From an uncultured Dorea sp. (GTDB taxonomy: Bacteria; Bacillota; Clostridia; Lachnospirales; Lachnospiraceae): DNA of 18,613 nucleotides. The notes beneath the pieces were generated by a model. The model worked only from the letters and a program-made list of their open reading frames with translations. It was not told the DNA's origin and searched no databases. Where the stretch lies: positions 1 through 18,613 of the forward strand of contig CAPEBR010000056.1 of assembly GCA_948602995.1 (NCBI GenBank). The letters run 5' to 3'. Of this stretch, positions 4,531 to 12,499 are shown piece by piece. Every line of letters begins with the position of its first letter. Within the stretch, counting starts at the first letter, position 1. The position numbers and the translations under genes were made by a program.

Positions 4531-6936
4531 TTATTTCCGCACGGTAACTTTTTTCCCGACGCCCTTTTTCTTCAGTAATGTGCGGTATGCCTTTACTTTC
4601 TTCTTCGGCACATTAATGACAGCCTTTGAGTTAATCTTCTTAAATGCGCTACTGCCTACCTTGCTGTTTGTAAGCTTTGTGGTCCGAATCGTAATGCTTT
4701 TTAATTTCCCACAGCTATAAAACGCCTGCTTTCCAATTTTAGAAACTTTGGCTCCAATCGTAATCCTGGTTATCGCCTTACAATTATAAAACGCCTTGTC
4801 TCCTATCTTCGTGATGTTTTTACCGAGTGTGACACTTTTCATCCTTTCGCAGCCATAAAATGCAGATGGCTCAATTGTTTTTACTTTACTGCCCATTTTC
4901 ACCTTTGTCAGTTTTGTATTGTTTTTAAACGCGTTTTTACCGATGGCAGTAACCGTATATGTTTTGCCGTCTGCCGTTACAGTTTTTGGTATCACCATGG
5001 AAGACTTTACCTTCTTGCTGTTCACGGATACCAGCGTTGCATTTTTTGAAGAATCTGTAATTGAAAAGGTCATACCTGTCTTCTTGTCATAATACTTTAC
5101 AGGCTTTTGCTTTTGGGAATTTCCCGATTTAATGGTAAATGTGGTGCTTACCGTTCCTTCATAACTTACGATTCCCGTGACTGTAACAGCTGCTGTGCCT
5201 ATACTGCGGTTGTTTTCATAGCTTACAGTATAATCTTTGGACTCTTTTAATTTTATACCGTTTAGTACCACGGTAACTGCAGGTTTGATTGCAGAACCTG
5301 TATAATAGTATTCCGTTTGATCCAGTGTCACCGAAGCCTGCCCCAAAGAGGTGATTCCTGCTGCAGGCCAGGAGTCCCAGGTTACCGTCCCATCATGATC
5401 GGTCATAATCTCTGAAGTCCATGTGGGATTCCCCTCAGGATAATACACTGATAGACGGGAACTATAAAAGACCCGGTCATAAAATGTACCATCTATTTCC
5501 GATCCGAACACAGGAGCATCGCCATAAAAACAAACATACTCAAGATCATAACAATTGGCAAATGCGTATGCACCCAGTGACTGTACAGACCTCGGAAGAT
5601 ATATTTTCTCCAGGGAACTGCAATCTCCGAATGCCCCTTCTCCCAGTGAAATCACTGATTCTGGCAGAGAAACTTTTTTCAAGTTGGAATTATAATAAAA
5701 AGCGTAGTCTTCAATCCGGGTCACTGTTGCAGGAACCGTCACTGAAGAGGCAGCCGGGCAGACAACCAGTGTGGTTTTATCTTTGCTGTAAACTATGCCG
5801 CCCTCTTCCATATAGTTCGGATTTTGCCCCGATACCGTCAAATCGGTAAGTTTAACACAACTTGAAAACGGTGCTGTGCCGATTGCCGTTACCGATGCCG
5901 GAATCGTAATACTCTGCAGATCTGAGCAGGAACTAAACGAAAAATTACCAATCGTTGTTAGCGTGTCCGGCAGAATAACTTTAGTAAAGTCCGCTCTTGC
6001 AAAAGCGGTATCGTCAATCTTCGTCACTGTTTTTCCATCTATGGATGACGGAATAGTGAACTCTCCGGAAGTGTCCTGGCCGTCATACTGATATATGGTC
6101 AGCTCAGAGCCCTGGGTATAATAGCAAAAAAGAGAGTTTCTTTCTGTAACATCATATGGCCGGTATCCATTCTCATCCTTTGACATGGAATATCCTGCCT
6201 CCAACTCATAGTAGACACCATTTAACTCTGCCAAAGCATTCACGTGGCCGCTTCCGGCTCCTGCATCTTTGTTGCCATTTCGGGACCATGCATTAATATT
6301 TAGCTTTTTACAAACTGTTATGATAGCATCCGTACTTGCCCAGCAGTCTCCTCCGCCATTTAGAATCATTGAATTTACACCAGAATAAGACGGTGAATAA
6401 TCATAGCTTGCAGGAAATCTGGCAATCGCCTCCATTTTTTCCCTGTCTGACATGGTATCAGTAATGTTCTCTGCGATATAGTCATCCATGACCTTATCAC
6501 AATAAACATCGACATAATTTTTTACGTGTACCGTAAATGTATATGTTTTGTCGGCAGTTTTTACTTCAATAAGGGTATCTCCCTCATTCAGAGTATAATA
6601 ATCATAGGGCTCCCCTTCCAATACAGTCACACTGAAATTGGAATCTCTTTTCCAATATGTATATGCAGGGGTGACTTCTCCCGAAGCAGAAACCTTAGCC
6701 GAAGTTCCCTCAGTTACACAATAAGTTCCGCCCGTCCCTGCGTTTATCTGATAGCTTTGCGGGTAATCTTCAGGCACGGAAAGCTGTTCTGAATCTTCAC
6801 TGTCTATGCCATAGATCGTTGTTTCATCCGCCGCATGTACTGTAGAAGGAAAGCATATTCCCAGCATGATAAACATAAAAAGCAGTATACCTTTCCCCCG
6901 CCAGTCCTTTAACCTTAGTTTTTCCATTGCATCCAT
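4531..6936 (-). CDS. Secreted transglutaminase-like / BspA-type leucine-rich-repeat surface protein
   Basis: This 801-residue exported protein has a signal peptide at about 1-35 (hydrophobic GILLFMFIMLGICF, cleavage near VHA). A beta-rich domain covers about 55-140, and a transglutaminase-like domain about 145-265 has candidate catalytic Cys198 (GGGDCWAS), His231 (SGHVNAL) and an acidic residue in YYELEAGY (Glu244). BspA-type LRR_5 repeats run about 293-480, each with an IxIPxxVTxIGxxAFxxCxxL pattern. An Ig-like segment (about 535-603) follows, then a second LRR_5 block (about 660-790) and a very basic C-terminus. There is no LPxTG or membrane anchor, so it is secreted or held by charge. The start ATG has GAAAGGA five bases upstream; an ATG three codons later is the alternative. 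BspA-type proteins are linked to adhesion. The enzyme activity is unproven. Confidence 0.9.
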   Translation of the reverse strand: MDAMEKLRLKDWRGKGILLFMFIMLGICFPSTVHAADETTIYGIDSEDSEQLSVPEDYPQSYQINAGTGGTYCVTEGTSAKVSASGEVTPAYTYWKRDSNFSVTVLEGEPYDYYTLNEGDTLIEVKTADKTYTFTVHVKNYVDVYCDKVMDDYIAENITDTMSDREKMEAIARFPASYDYSPSYSGVNSMILNGGGDCWASTDAIITVCKKLNINAWSRNGNKDAGAGSGHVNALAELNGVYYELEAGYSMSKDENGYRPYDVTERNSLFCYYTQGSELTIYQYDGQDTSGEFTIPSSIDGKTVTKIDDTAFARADFTKVILPDTLTTIGNFSFSSCSDLQSITIPASVTAIGTAPFSSCVKLTDLTVSGQNPNYMEEGGIVYSKDKTTLVVCPAASSVTVPATVTRIEDYAFYYNSNLKKVSLPESVISLGEGAFGDCSSLEKIYLPRSVQSLGAYAFANCYDLEYVCFYGDAPVFGSEIDGTFYDRVFYSSRLSVYYPEGNPTWTSEIMTDHDGTVTWDSWPAAGITSLGQASVTLDQTEYYYTGSAIKPAVTVVLNGIKLKESKDYTVSYENNRSIGTAAVTVTGIVSYEGTVSTTFTIKSGNSQKQKPVKYYDKKTGMTFSITDSSKNATLVSVNSKKVKSSMVIPKTVTADGKTYTVTAIGKNAFKNNTKLTKVKMGSKVKTIEPSAFYGCERMKSVTLGKNITKIGDKAFYNCKAITRITIGAKVSKIGKQAFYSCGKLKSITIRTTKLTNSKVGSSAFKKINSKAVINVPKKKVKAYRTLLKKKGVGKKVTVRK

Positions 6937-6954
6937 ATCCTTTCTACTTTTGTT

Positions 6955-7094
6955 TTATTTGCGTTACTACTTATCCATTTCACTTTCTTGCCGGCCTTTT
7001 TTGCAGTGACTTTACCCTTTGAATCTACCGCAGCTACTGATTTGTTCCTGGATTTCCATGTCACTTTCAGTTTTGGTCTTTTTACAGATGCAGT
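6955..7094 (-). pseudogene. Fragment of a Big_2 (bacterial Ig-like) domain protein
   Basis: On the minus strand one frame encodes ASVKRPKLKVTWKSRN, SVAAVDSKGKVTAKKAG and KKVKWISSN. The motif VTWKSxNxSVAxVDSKGKVTAKKAG is the core of a Big_2 domain. The frame opens right after a TAA, has no start, and ends out of frame with the leucine-rich-repeat gene just downstream. It is therefore the leftover of another surface protein and not a domain of the intact one. The original gene probably resembled the neighbouring secreted proteins. Confidence 0.55.
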
Positions 7095-7116
7095 TTAAAT
7101 TTTATCTCTCCCCTTC

Positions 7117-7358
7117 AAGACATTTTAATATTGAAATCCTCCTGCAGGATCTTTTTCTTTTCATCCGGTTTCTTTTCTGACGAAAGCAAAACATCCAAAA
7201 GCTTTAGTATTCCTGTATACTTATCATCCCCCGCCTTTCCAGGGCAAACGATCACTACGGTTATCAAATCATGCAAGCAGTCGTTTGCAGGCCGCATCAT
7301 AACTCGCCCGGTCTCCGGCGGCAGTTATATTTTTCGCAAGTACATTCTCTATTTTCAT
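7117..7358 (-). pseudogene. Rpn-type PD-(D/E)XK nuclease/transposase remnant with large internal deletion
   Basis: The minus strand begins with an ATG at 7358 and reads MKIENVLAKNITAAGDRASY then DAACKRLLA before a TGA at 7269-7271. YDxACKRLL is the typical start of Rpn-family (recombination-promoting nuclease/putative transposase) proteins in Clostridia. After an unrelated stretch in another frame, KYTGILKLLDVLLSSEKK and PDEKKKILQEDFNIKMS follow, matching the conserved C-terminal part (LLxVLLSSxKxxEEKKKILxEEFxI). Intact proteins have about 290-320 residues, so the whole catalytic middle is deleted. Both ends in order on the same strand show that this was one gene. Confidence 0.6.
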
Positions 7359-7389
7359 CTGTCTTCTGCCATCCCCCTTCCTTTGTTTT

Positions 7390-7576
7390 TATCTTACCAT
7401 AGATTCCTGAAAGAATCCACAGCCTTTCCATCACCTCGTCTAATTGAAATCTCCCATTCATTACAATCACTAAAGCCATGTATCACCCCCTCGAAGAAAG
7501 ACATCTGCTGATTATTCAGATAGGTGAGATAGTTATCCAGTACCGAGCATTCCAACAGGGATGACTTACCATAATT
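7390..7576 (-). other. Unassigned open remnant on the minus strand
   Basis: One frame stays open for about 60 codons and reads NYGKSSLLECSVLDNYL, then TYLNNQQMSFFEG, and later GDGKAVDSFRNLW before a stop. There is no start codon with a ribosome binding site. It looks like protein-coding wreckage; GKSSLLE vaguely recalls a P-loop, but I do not assign it. A 23-bp part (7411-7433) matches 3880-3902 at 21 of 23 positions, linking it to the broken nuclease region. Confidence 0.3.
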
Positions 7577-7614
7577 AAAGATGAAGTAAGAACAGATTTA
7601 AAAGAATGACTCTA

Positions 7615-7668
7615 TTACAAATAATATATGCCAAAAGCATATATTATTTGTAACTTGTAAGTTGTATA
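7615..7668. promoter_or_regulatory. 17-bp perfect inverted repeat plus TTGTAA heptad repeats upstream of the ankyrin-like gene
   Basis: Arms 7615-7631 and 7637-7653 are perfect 17-bp complements around a 5-base loop (CAAAA). They overlap a tandem heptad series TTGTAAC, TTGTAAG, TTGTATA at 7648-7668. The AT-rich stem has no T run after it, so an operator or element end is as likely as a terminator. The gene at 7746 begins 77 bases downstream; TATACT at 7718-7723 is a possible -10 with no good -35. Confidence 0.4.
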
Positions 7669-7745
7669 TATTTTTTATGTATATAAATACATGATATACG
7701 TTATTTTAAAAATGCGATATACTATTTTTGGAAGGAGTGATAAAA

Positions 7746-8980
7746 ATGTTTTATCAAATTGATAATCAGGAAATAGGCATTTATATTTCGGGATTAATTG
7801 AACGAGAATTTAAGTCTGCGCGCCAGTTTTGCAAGGCATATCTTCAAATAGATGGTATAAATGAACCTACCAGAGAAGATATTCAAAATATGGCCAACCG
7901 TCTGTCTCAAATAAAAAAGGGGGCAAATGCAATTCAGATTCATGATTTGCCAATCTTTTCAGAATTGCTCCACGTTTCCTTTGAACAAATATTAAGTGCC
8001 GGAAAATGTGACGAACCTAAAAATAATAGAATGACAAATTATACTATTGCCCAATCGCACAACGAAGCCAAATGGATTGCTTACATTAATGAGAAGGATA
8101 AGCCTATCCTCAATCCAGACGAATATGGAAAAACTGTATTGGATTATGCAATTATGTTTGGAAATTATGATTTCCTGAAATTTTTGGTGAACAAAAAATA
8201 CATATGGTTTGACAGTCGAAAAGATAATGATTATGTTATGACATTTGGTGCTGGGACAAGTATTCAGCGTAACAAATTTGAAGAACGTGACAATGGTGTA
8301 TTTATACGCAAACCTGATATGGACGATTTGCATTATAAGCTTGCAACAGAGGATCAATTGAGGATGTATATTATTTCCTTTGCGGCAGACCACGATGACC
8401 TGCCTATGCTGAAAAAATTGAGGGCAAGGAAAACCCTGAATTATATTATAAAGCGCATTATTTGTCTTGTACATGTCCGGATTTCGATATACATTATGAC
8501 AAGAACATGGTAACCCATATTGCAAAATCCAGTGATAAGGTGCTGAATTACTTCACAGAGCCCTTTGAAATCCGAGATCGAATCCGATATAAAGACGGCA
8601 GCAACCGTAAGCATGTATTCGTGTTTCCTTACATTTCTCAATTGTTGGATATGCTGATTGAAAACAATAGCCTCTTTTTGAAAACAGCATTGGATAAATC
8701 TATTGAGCATAATGAGAGTACAAAAGAAAAACTGAAATCATTGATAAAGGAATCCATCAACAATGGTTGTTACTATGGAGATTATTGGAAAAAAGAGGTT
8801 GAATTCCATGAAAATGGAAATGTTGTTCATTTTCGAGATACGCTTGCTGTTGCAGGAATCATAACCAATATAGCCAGAGCAACAAAGAAATCGGAGAATC
8901 CACAGATAAATTGCCTTATTAAAAGATTAAATGATTCGTACAAAGAAATTAAGTATATTACAGAACAGGAGATAGTATGA
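7746..8980 (+). pseudogene. HTH/ankyrin-like protein split by a -1 frameshift
   Basis: The ATG at 7746 follows GGAAGGAGTGA with good spacing; an upstream TTG at 7728 is not needed. The first frame has an N-terminal helical region like a divergent HTH (about residues 45-85, ANRLSQIKKGANAIQIHDLP then FSELLHVSFEQIL). One ankyrin-like repeat follows (about 120-150, NPDEYGKTVLDYAIMFGN then YDFLKFLVN). After LPMLKK at A8412-8417 the frame is lost and ends at 8513. The -1 frame continues naturally as IEGKENPELYYKAHYLSC to 8980. Adding one A gives a 411-residue protein. Causes could be a true deletion, an assembly error in an A run, or programmed slippage. There are no transmembrane segments. The role is unknown; neighbours suggest an accessory gene. 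Confidence 0.6.
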
Positions 8981-9156
8981 GGAAAGCTTTCTATAATATT
9001 ACTATGTTGAAACCTTAAGAAATTGTTTTTTTCAATTTAATGAAGAGACAAATAATTATAGCCTTTTCCTTGGCCTGCATCCTCGTAATGGTTTTCTTCC
9101 TCACCGTTTTTGTCACAGTTACTTTCTTTTTAAATTTCTTGCTCTTATTGCCAGCA
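8981..9156. other. Intergenic region with a degenerate minus-strand reading frame
   Basis: A weak hairpin AAATTG-T7-CAATTT at about 9021-9040 may end the ankyrin-like gene. On the minus strand a basic frame (AGNKSKKFKKKVTVTKTVRK) resembles the lysine-rich end of a Big_2 or LRR surface protein, but it has no start and continues into unrelated sequence. I do not call a gene. Confidence 0.3.
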
Positions 9157-9326
9157 CGGCTTCATATTCCGAAATAAAAATATGAAGCCGCCAGTTACTG
9201 TTCACACAGGTCTGTGCATTTACTGCACAGACCGTAAGAAAGTGATTCAGGAGTGAGCAAATCCCATTCGCGGAGCGAATTTTAAATGGATTTGCGAATG
9301 TTACTGGTCACGGAGTGAACAGCAAC
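9157..9326. repeat. Structured intergenic repeat with four hairpins
   Basis: Four inverted repeats follow each other. CGGCTTCATATT/AATATGAAGCCG (9157-9190) is a perfect 12-bp stem. GGTCTGTGCA/TGCACAGACC (9209-9233) is a perfect 10-bp stem. ATTCGC-GGA-GCGAAT lies at about 9276-9290, inside a wider CAAATCC...GGATTTG pair. GTTACTGGTCAC-GGA-GTGAACAGCAAC lies at 9300-9326. Two share a CGGAG tip. GTTACTGTTCAC (9193-9204) repeats the last arm with one change. The modular design suggests a multicopy non-coding element or structured RNA. Confidence 0.5.
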
Positions 9327-9454
9327 AGCCGCCAAGAAAAAAATCCTTTGTCTTTTTCACCTGACAATCTTTGTTCCTCCGTTTCCGGAAGGGAATTCGG
9401 TTCCTTTGAAATATTGGCACGGATCTTATTCCCTGAAAAAATTACTGGCCATAG

Positions 9455-9520
9455 CTACCTCAAATCAACACGTACACCGACATTATTATTGACGTTGCCG
9501 TTGTTATTTCTACCCCCATC
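9455..9520 (-). pseudogene. C-terminal remnant resembling an FGE-sulfatase/C-type-lectin-fold domain
   Basis: Right after the DHHW gene, the minus strand reads DGGRNNNGNVNNNVGVRVDLR and a TAG. A GGxxNNNxxNxxNNxGFRxxL tail is the usual C-terminus of formylglycine-generating-enzyme-like (SUMF) proteins and of some C-type-lectin-fold variable proteins. The frame is closed by a stop just upstream, so only about 20 codons remain. The short length makes this tentative. Confidence 0.3.
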
Positions 9521-9521
9521 T

Positions 9522-10904
9522 TTATTTTATCTTCTCCGTCTTTACCGAGACAGTCTGACTGCCGTCTGAAACAAGCACCTCCACAGTCTTATCCTCCGCC
9601 TGCACGGTGTCTTTACTTACATACAGCATATATCCGTAATCATCAATTCCGTCCTGCGTCTCACTGGAAATATAAAAAGATTCAAGCACCCGGCTCCCAA
9701 GCTTTACATAAATTTCACTGTTTTCTTTTTGATATACATCATCCAATCTTCCACTTATCACATAATAACCGCCATCCTCCGTAATTTCTAGAGTTGTCTC
9801 TGTATCAGCTTTTTTCCGGGATCCTATCTGAACCTCTGATGTCTGCATCACAGCCGCCTGCTCTGCAAATGAGGATAGCCTTCTCTCTGTCCGTTCAATT
9901 ACCGTATAATCCGGCTGATATCCGTCTACATTCAGAAGATTATACGGTACCAGCCTGGAAAAATATGCATTGCCAAATTCCTCTGCCAGAAAGGGAAGCA
10001 TTGATTCCCCAAAGGAATCCCGATACATAAGAAGACACGCATCGCTTTTCGGCGAGGAAGTCTCAATCCAATCGTCCATATTATCCGTTACTTCATTATT
10101 ATAGGAATGAAGCCACTCTTTCTGGTAATACTCATTTTCATCAGGCTCACTATTTTCAGGATACAGCATTTCCGTCAGATCTCCCATATAGTTCTTTTTC
10201 ACCTCACAGGGAATGTGTTCATATGTCTCATAATCCAAATCCGTATTCTCCATAATCTGATTGTACACCAGTACAGCCCCCTTATTCGTCCAGTGAGAAT
10301 CCCTTTCCAGATAAAGCACCTCATCACTTTCCCCAAATGCGGTAAAAAGATCCGTATAATGAATTCCTGCCGAATCCAAAAGCGGCATCAGCCTTTCATA
10401 ATTATTCTTCCCGGTTCTTTTCCGATAATAATAGGGCATATTTTCGTCATATATTGAATTTTTATTCGGCGCAATCACCAGCAGGAACTCACTTCCTCGG
10501 CTTTCAACATATTTCTGCATCAGCGCAAGGTTATGTACCACATTTTTAAGAGCTCTTTCTGTCATCAGATGCTGTCCTGTATAATCATTCAGCGTTTCTG
10601 TATAATACATCCAGTTGTTTTTCCCTAGTAGCACCTGATCTGTTGTGGAGGTTCCGAAAAGCTTTCCATATATCAGCGCATTTGACGAAACCATCTGCGG
10701 GCGGAAAGCAAAATGCTCGGTAAAATATTCTCCCAAATCATTTAAAAAATCCACATTAAGCTTCCCCTCCTCGGAAAGCTTTGGAAATTCACTTAGCACT
10801 TTATTTTCTGTCGTTTCATTCGTAGGAGCTACTGCCATCCCGGCAAATGGAATCAGTAAAATGATTAAACAGAAAACAATAAAAATCGTATTTATTTTTT
10901 TCAC
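9522..10904 (-). CDS. DHHW family / AlgX-like SGNH-type protein, partner of the MBOAT acyltransferase
   Basis: This 460-residue extracytoplasmic protein has an N-terminal signal or anchor segment (about 5-25, FIVFCLIILLIPFAGMAVA). Residues about 30-300 form the AlgX/AlgJ/DHHW SGNH-hydrolase-like domain, with the DSHW motif (Asp202, His204, Trp205, in LYLERDSHWTNKGA) and the nucleophile-type serine in YRDSFGE (Ser297). A C-terminal beta-rich domain (about 360-460) follows. In known systems this partner takes acyl groups moved across the membrane by an MBOAT protein and transfers them to an extracellular polysaccharide. The start is GTG at 10904, with GAGGGA at good spacing and no ATG in frame nearby. 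It lies 132 bases after the MBOAT stop on the same strand. The acceptor polymer here is unknown. Confidence 0.88.
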   Translation of the reverse strand: MKKINTIFIVFCLIILLIPFAGMAVAPTNETTENKVLSEFPKLSEEGKLNVDFLNDLGEYFTEHFAFRPQMVSSNALIYGKLFGTSTTDQVLLGKNNWMYYTETLNDYTGQHLMTERALKNVVHNLALMQKYVESRGSEFLLVIAPNKNSIYDENMPYYYRKRTGKNNYERLMPLLDSAGIHYTDLFTAFGESDEVLYLERDSHWTNKGAVLVYNQIMENTDLDYETYEHIPCEVKKNYMGDLTEMLYPENSEPDENEYYQKEWLHSYNNEVTDNMDDWIETSSPKSDACLLMYRDSFGESMLPFLAEEFGNAYFSRLVPYNLLNVDGYQPDYTVIERTERRLSSFAEQAAVMQTSEVQIGSRKKADTETTLEITEDGGYYVISGRLDDVYQKENSEIYVKLGSRVLESFYISSETQDGIDDYGYMLYVSKDTVQAEDKTVEVLVSDGSQTVSVKTEKIK

Positions 10905-11036
10905 ATATATTCCCTCACTGTTTATCTCTTTTAAACGTATGTTTTCAGACCGGCAAAAGATCCCAAAGCGGAGACAATGTGCTTTACTTTCCAGTGAATG
11001 TCATCCGCAGGCTCTTTAAGCATCCGCATGTGTATT

Positions 11037-12437
11037 CTAAAACCGAAAATATATAAATGGATTATAAGTTCCGCCGGACAGGTTCAACATACATAAGATC
11101 AGCAAAACGCCCGCTCCCAGATAAGATGCCGCAAGCTCCTTAGCCCCCAGCCTCTTTCCAGTCTTTTCCATACATACTGCCAGCCTTTCTTTCCATGGTA
11201 CAGCGGCAATAATTCCGACAGGCAAAATAAAGAGGAATAGAGGCGTACAAAGCCTGAGCGTCTCATTCATACAGTCCGCCGAAAAATTCCATCCCGCAAA
11301 CATCCTGAAAATGATCCCCATTCCCTGTCCAATGGTATCTGCGCGGAACAATACAAACCCTGCACAGACAACTACAAGTGTATAGATATGACCCAGCCAC
11401 TTCGGTAGCTTTCTAATCGGAAGCACATCCTCCAGCAGAAGGAAGATTCCATGGTACAATCCCCACACAACAAAGGTCCAGTCCGCACCGTGCCACAGCC
11501 CGGTACAGAAAAATACAATAATTTTATTTACACGGGTTCTCACTGTCCCTTTCCGATTTCCTCCAAGCGGGATATACAAGTATTCCTTAAACCATGTAGA
11601 TAAAGATATATGCCATCTGCGCCAAAAGTCCTTTATCGTTACCGAGACATACGGATACTTAAAATTCTCCATAAATGTGAATCCAAACATATGCCCCAAT
11701 CCGACAGCCATATCGCTATAGCCGCTGAAATCGTAATAAATCTGAAGCATATATGCGGCAGCTCCAAGCCACGCTGAACAAATGTTTATCTGTGACAATT
11801 CCAAAGCAAAAACAGTATCTGCCGCCACAGCCATCACATTCGATATCAGAACTTTCTTTGACAATCCTACAATGAAGCGCCGGAAGCCCCATGCCACCCT
11901 CTGCGCATCTACATACCTCTCCGTTATCTGCCTCTCAATATCATGATATTTTACAATCGGCCCCGCTATCAGCTGTGGGAAAAATGAAATATAAAGCAGC
12001 ACTTTCCAGCAGCTTCTCTGTGCTTTCACAGTTCCCCGGTACACATCAATCACATATGACATTGCCTGAAAGGTGTAAAAGGAGATTCCAATCGGAAGCT
12101 TAATCCTGGCAGGCGCCAGATCAAGCCCTCCTATCCGGTTCAGCGTCATTAACAGCATATCCGTGTATTTAAAAATGCCAAGAAGTGACAGATTCACAAT
12201 CACCGCTGCCGCCAAAACTGCTTTCTTTTTCTCTGTCTCCATCATCAGGCCAAAAATGTAATTACATATGGTACTTACAATCATCAGCAGGACATAAACC
12301 GGTTCCCCATACGCATAAAAAATAAGGCTCGCTATAATCAGCAGGATATTCCTGCATTTCACCGTGGGAATCACATGATACAGTAAGAAAGTAACCGGTA
12401 AAAAAACACATACAAATGTTAATGAACTAAATACCAT
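11037..12437 (-). CDS. MBOAT family membrane O-acyltransferase (AlgI/DltB type)
   Basis: This 466-residue polytopic protein begins MVFSSLTFVCVFLPVTFLLYH, the classic start of AlgI-like proteins, and has about ten hydrophobic segments. Conserved features include LPIGISFYTFQAMSYVIDVY (about 114-133), FFPQLIAGPIVKY (152-164), YYDFSGYSDMAVGLG (234-248), FWRRWHISLSTWFKEYLYIP (His276), PLGGNR and the active-site GLWHGADWTFVVWG (His316). The family moves acyl groups from a cytoplasmic donor across the membrane to an extracytoplasmic acceptor, together with a DHHW/AlgX or DltD-type partner. Length matches AlgI. The DHHW gene follows and a lipoprotein gene precedes it by 62 bases. There are no dltA or dltC genes nearby, so polysaccharide O-acetylation is more likely than teichoic acid D-alanylation; that choice is inference. 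Confidence 0.95.
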   Translation of the reverse strand: MVFSSLTFVCVFLPVTFLLYHVIPTVKCRNILLIIASLIFYAYGEPVYVLLMIVSTICNYIFGLMMETEKKKAVLAAAVIVNLSLLGIFKYTDMLLMTLNRIGGLDLAPARIKLPIGISFYTFQAMSYVIDVYRGTVKAQRSCWKVLLYISFFPQLIAGPIVKYHDIERQITERYVDAQRVAWGFRRFIVGLSKKVLISNVMAVAADTVFALELSQINICSAWLGAAAYMLQIYYDFSGYSDMAVGLGHMFGFTFMENFKYPYVSVTIKDFWRRWHISLSTWFKEYLYIPLGGNRKGTVRTRVNKIIVFFCTGLWHGADWTFVVWGLYHGIFLLLEDVLPIRKLPKWLGHIYTLVVVCAGFVLFRADTIGQGMGIIFRMFAGWNFSADCMNETLRLCTPLFLFILPVGIIAAVPWKERLAVCMEKTGKRLGAKELAASYLGAGVLLILCMLNLSGGTYNPFIYFRF

Positions 12438-12450
12438 TCTCTATTTCCGC

Positions 12451-12488
12451 AAATGGGGCCAGCATATAACATATATCAGACCCCATTT
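12451..12488 (-). promoter_or_regulatory. Stem-loop between the lipoprotein and MBOAT genes
   Basis: AAATGGGG (12451-12458) pairs with CCCCATTT (12481-12488), and the loop contains an inner ATAT/ATAT pair. It lies in the 62-base gap between the lipoprotein stop and the MBOAT start. No T run follows on the minus strand, so full termination is unlikely. Partial termination or protection of an mRNA end could set different levels of the two products. Confidence 0.4.
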
Positions 12489-12499
12489 CATCCTTTCTT

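Noticed and set aside
8411..8418. Programmed ribosomal frameshift as the favoured explanation
   Set aside because: The run is A6 after G, not a classic A-AAA-AAG heptamer, and no obvious downstream stimulatory stem was seen; an indel is simpler.
7992..8525. 177-codon minus-strand open frame
   Set aside because: Antisense to the ankyrin-like gene, which has a good ribosome binding site and coherent sequence.
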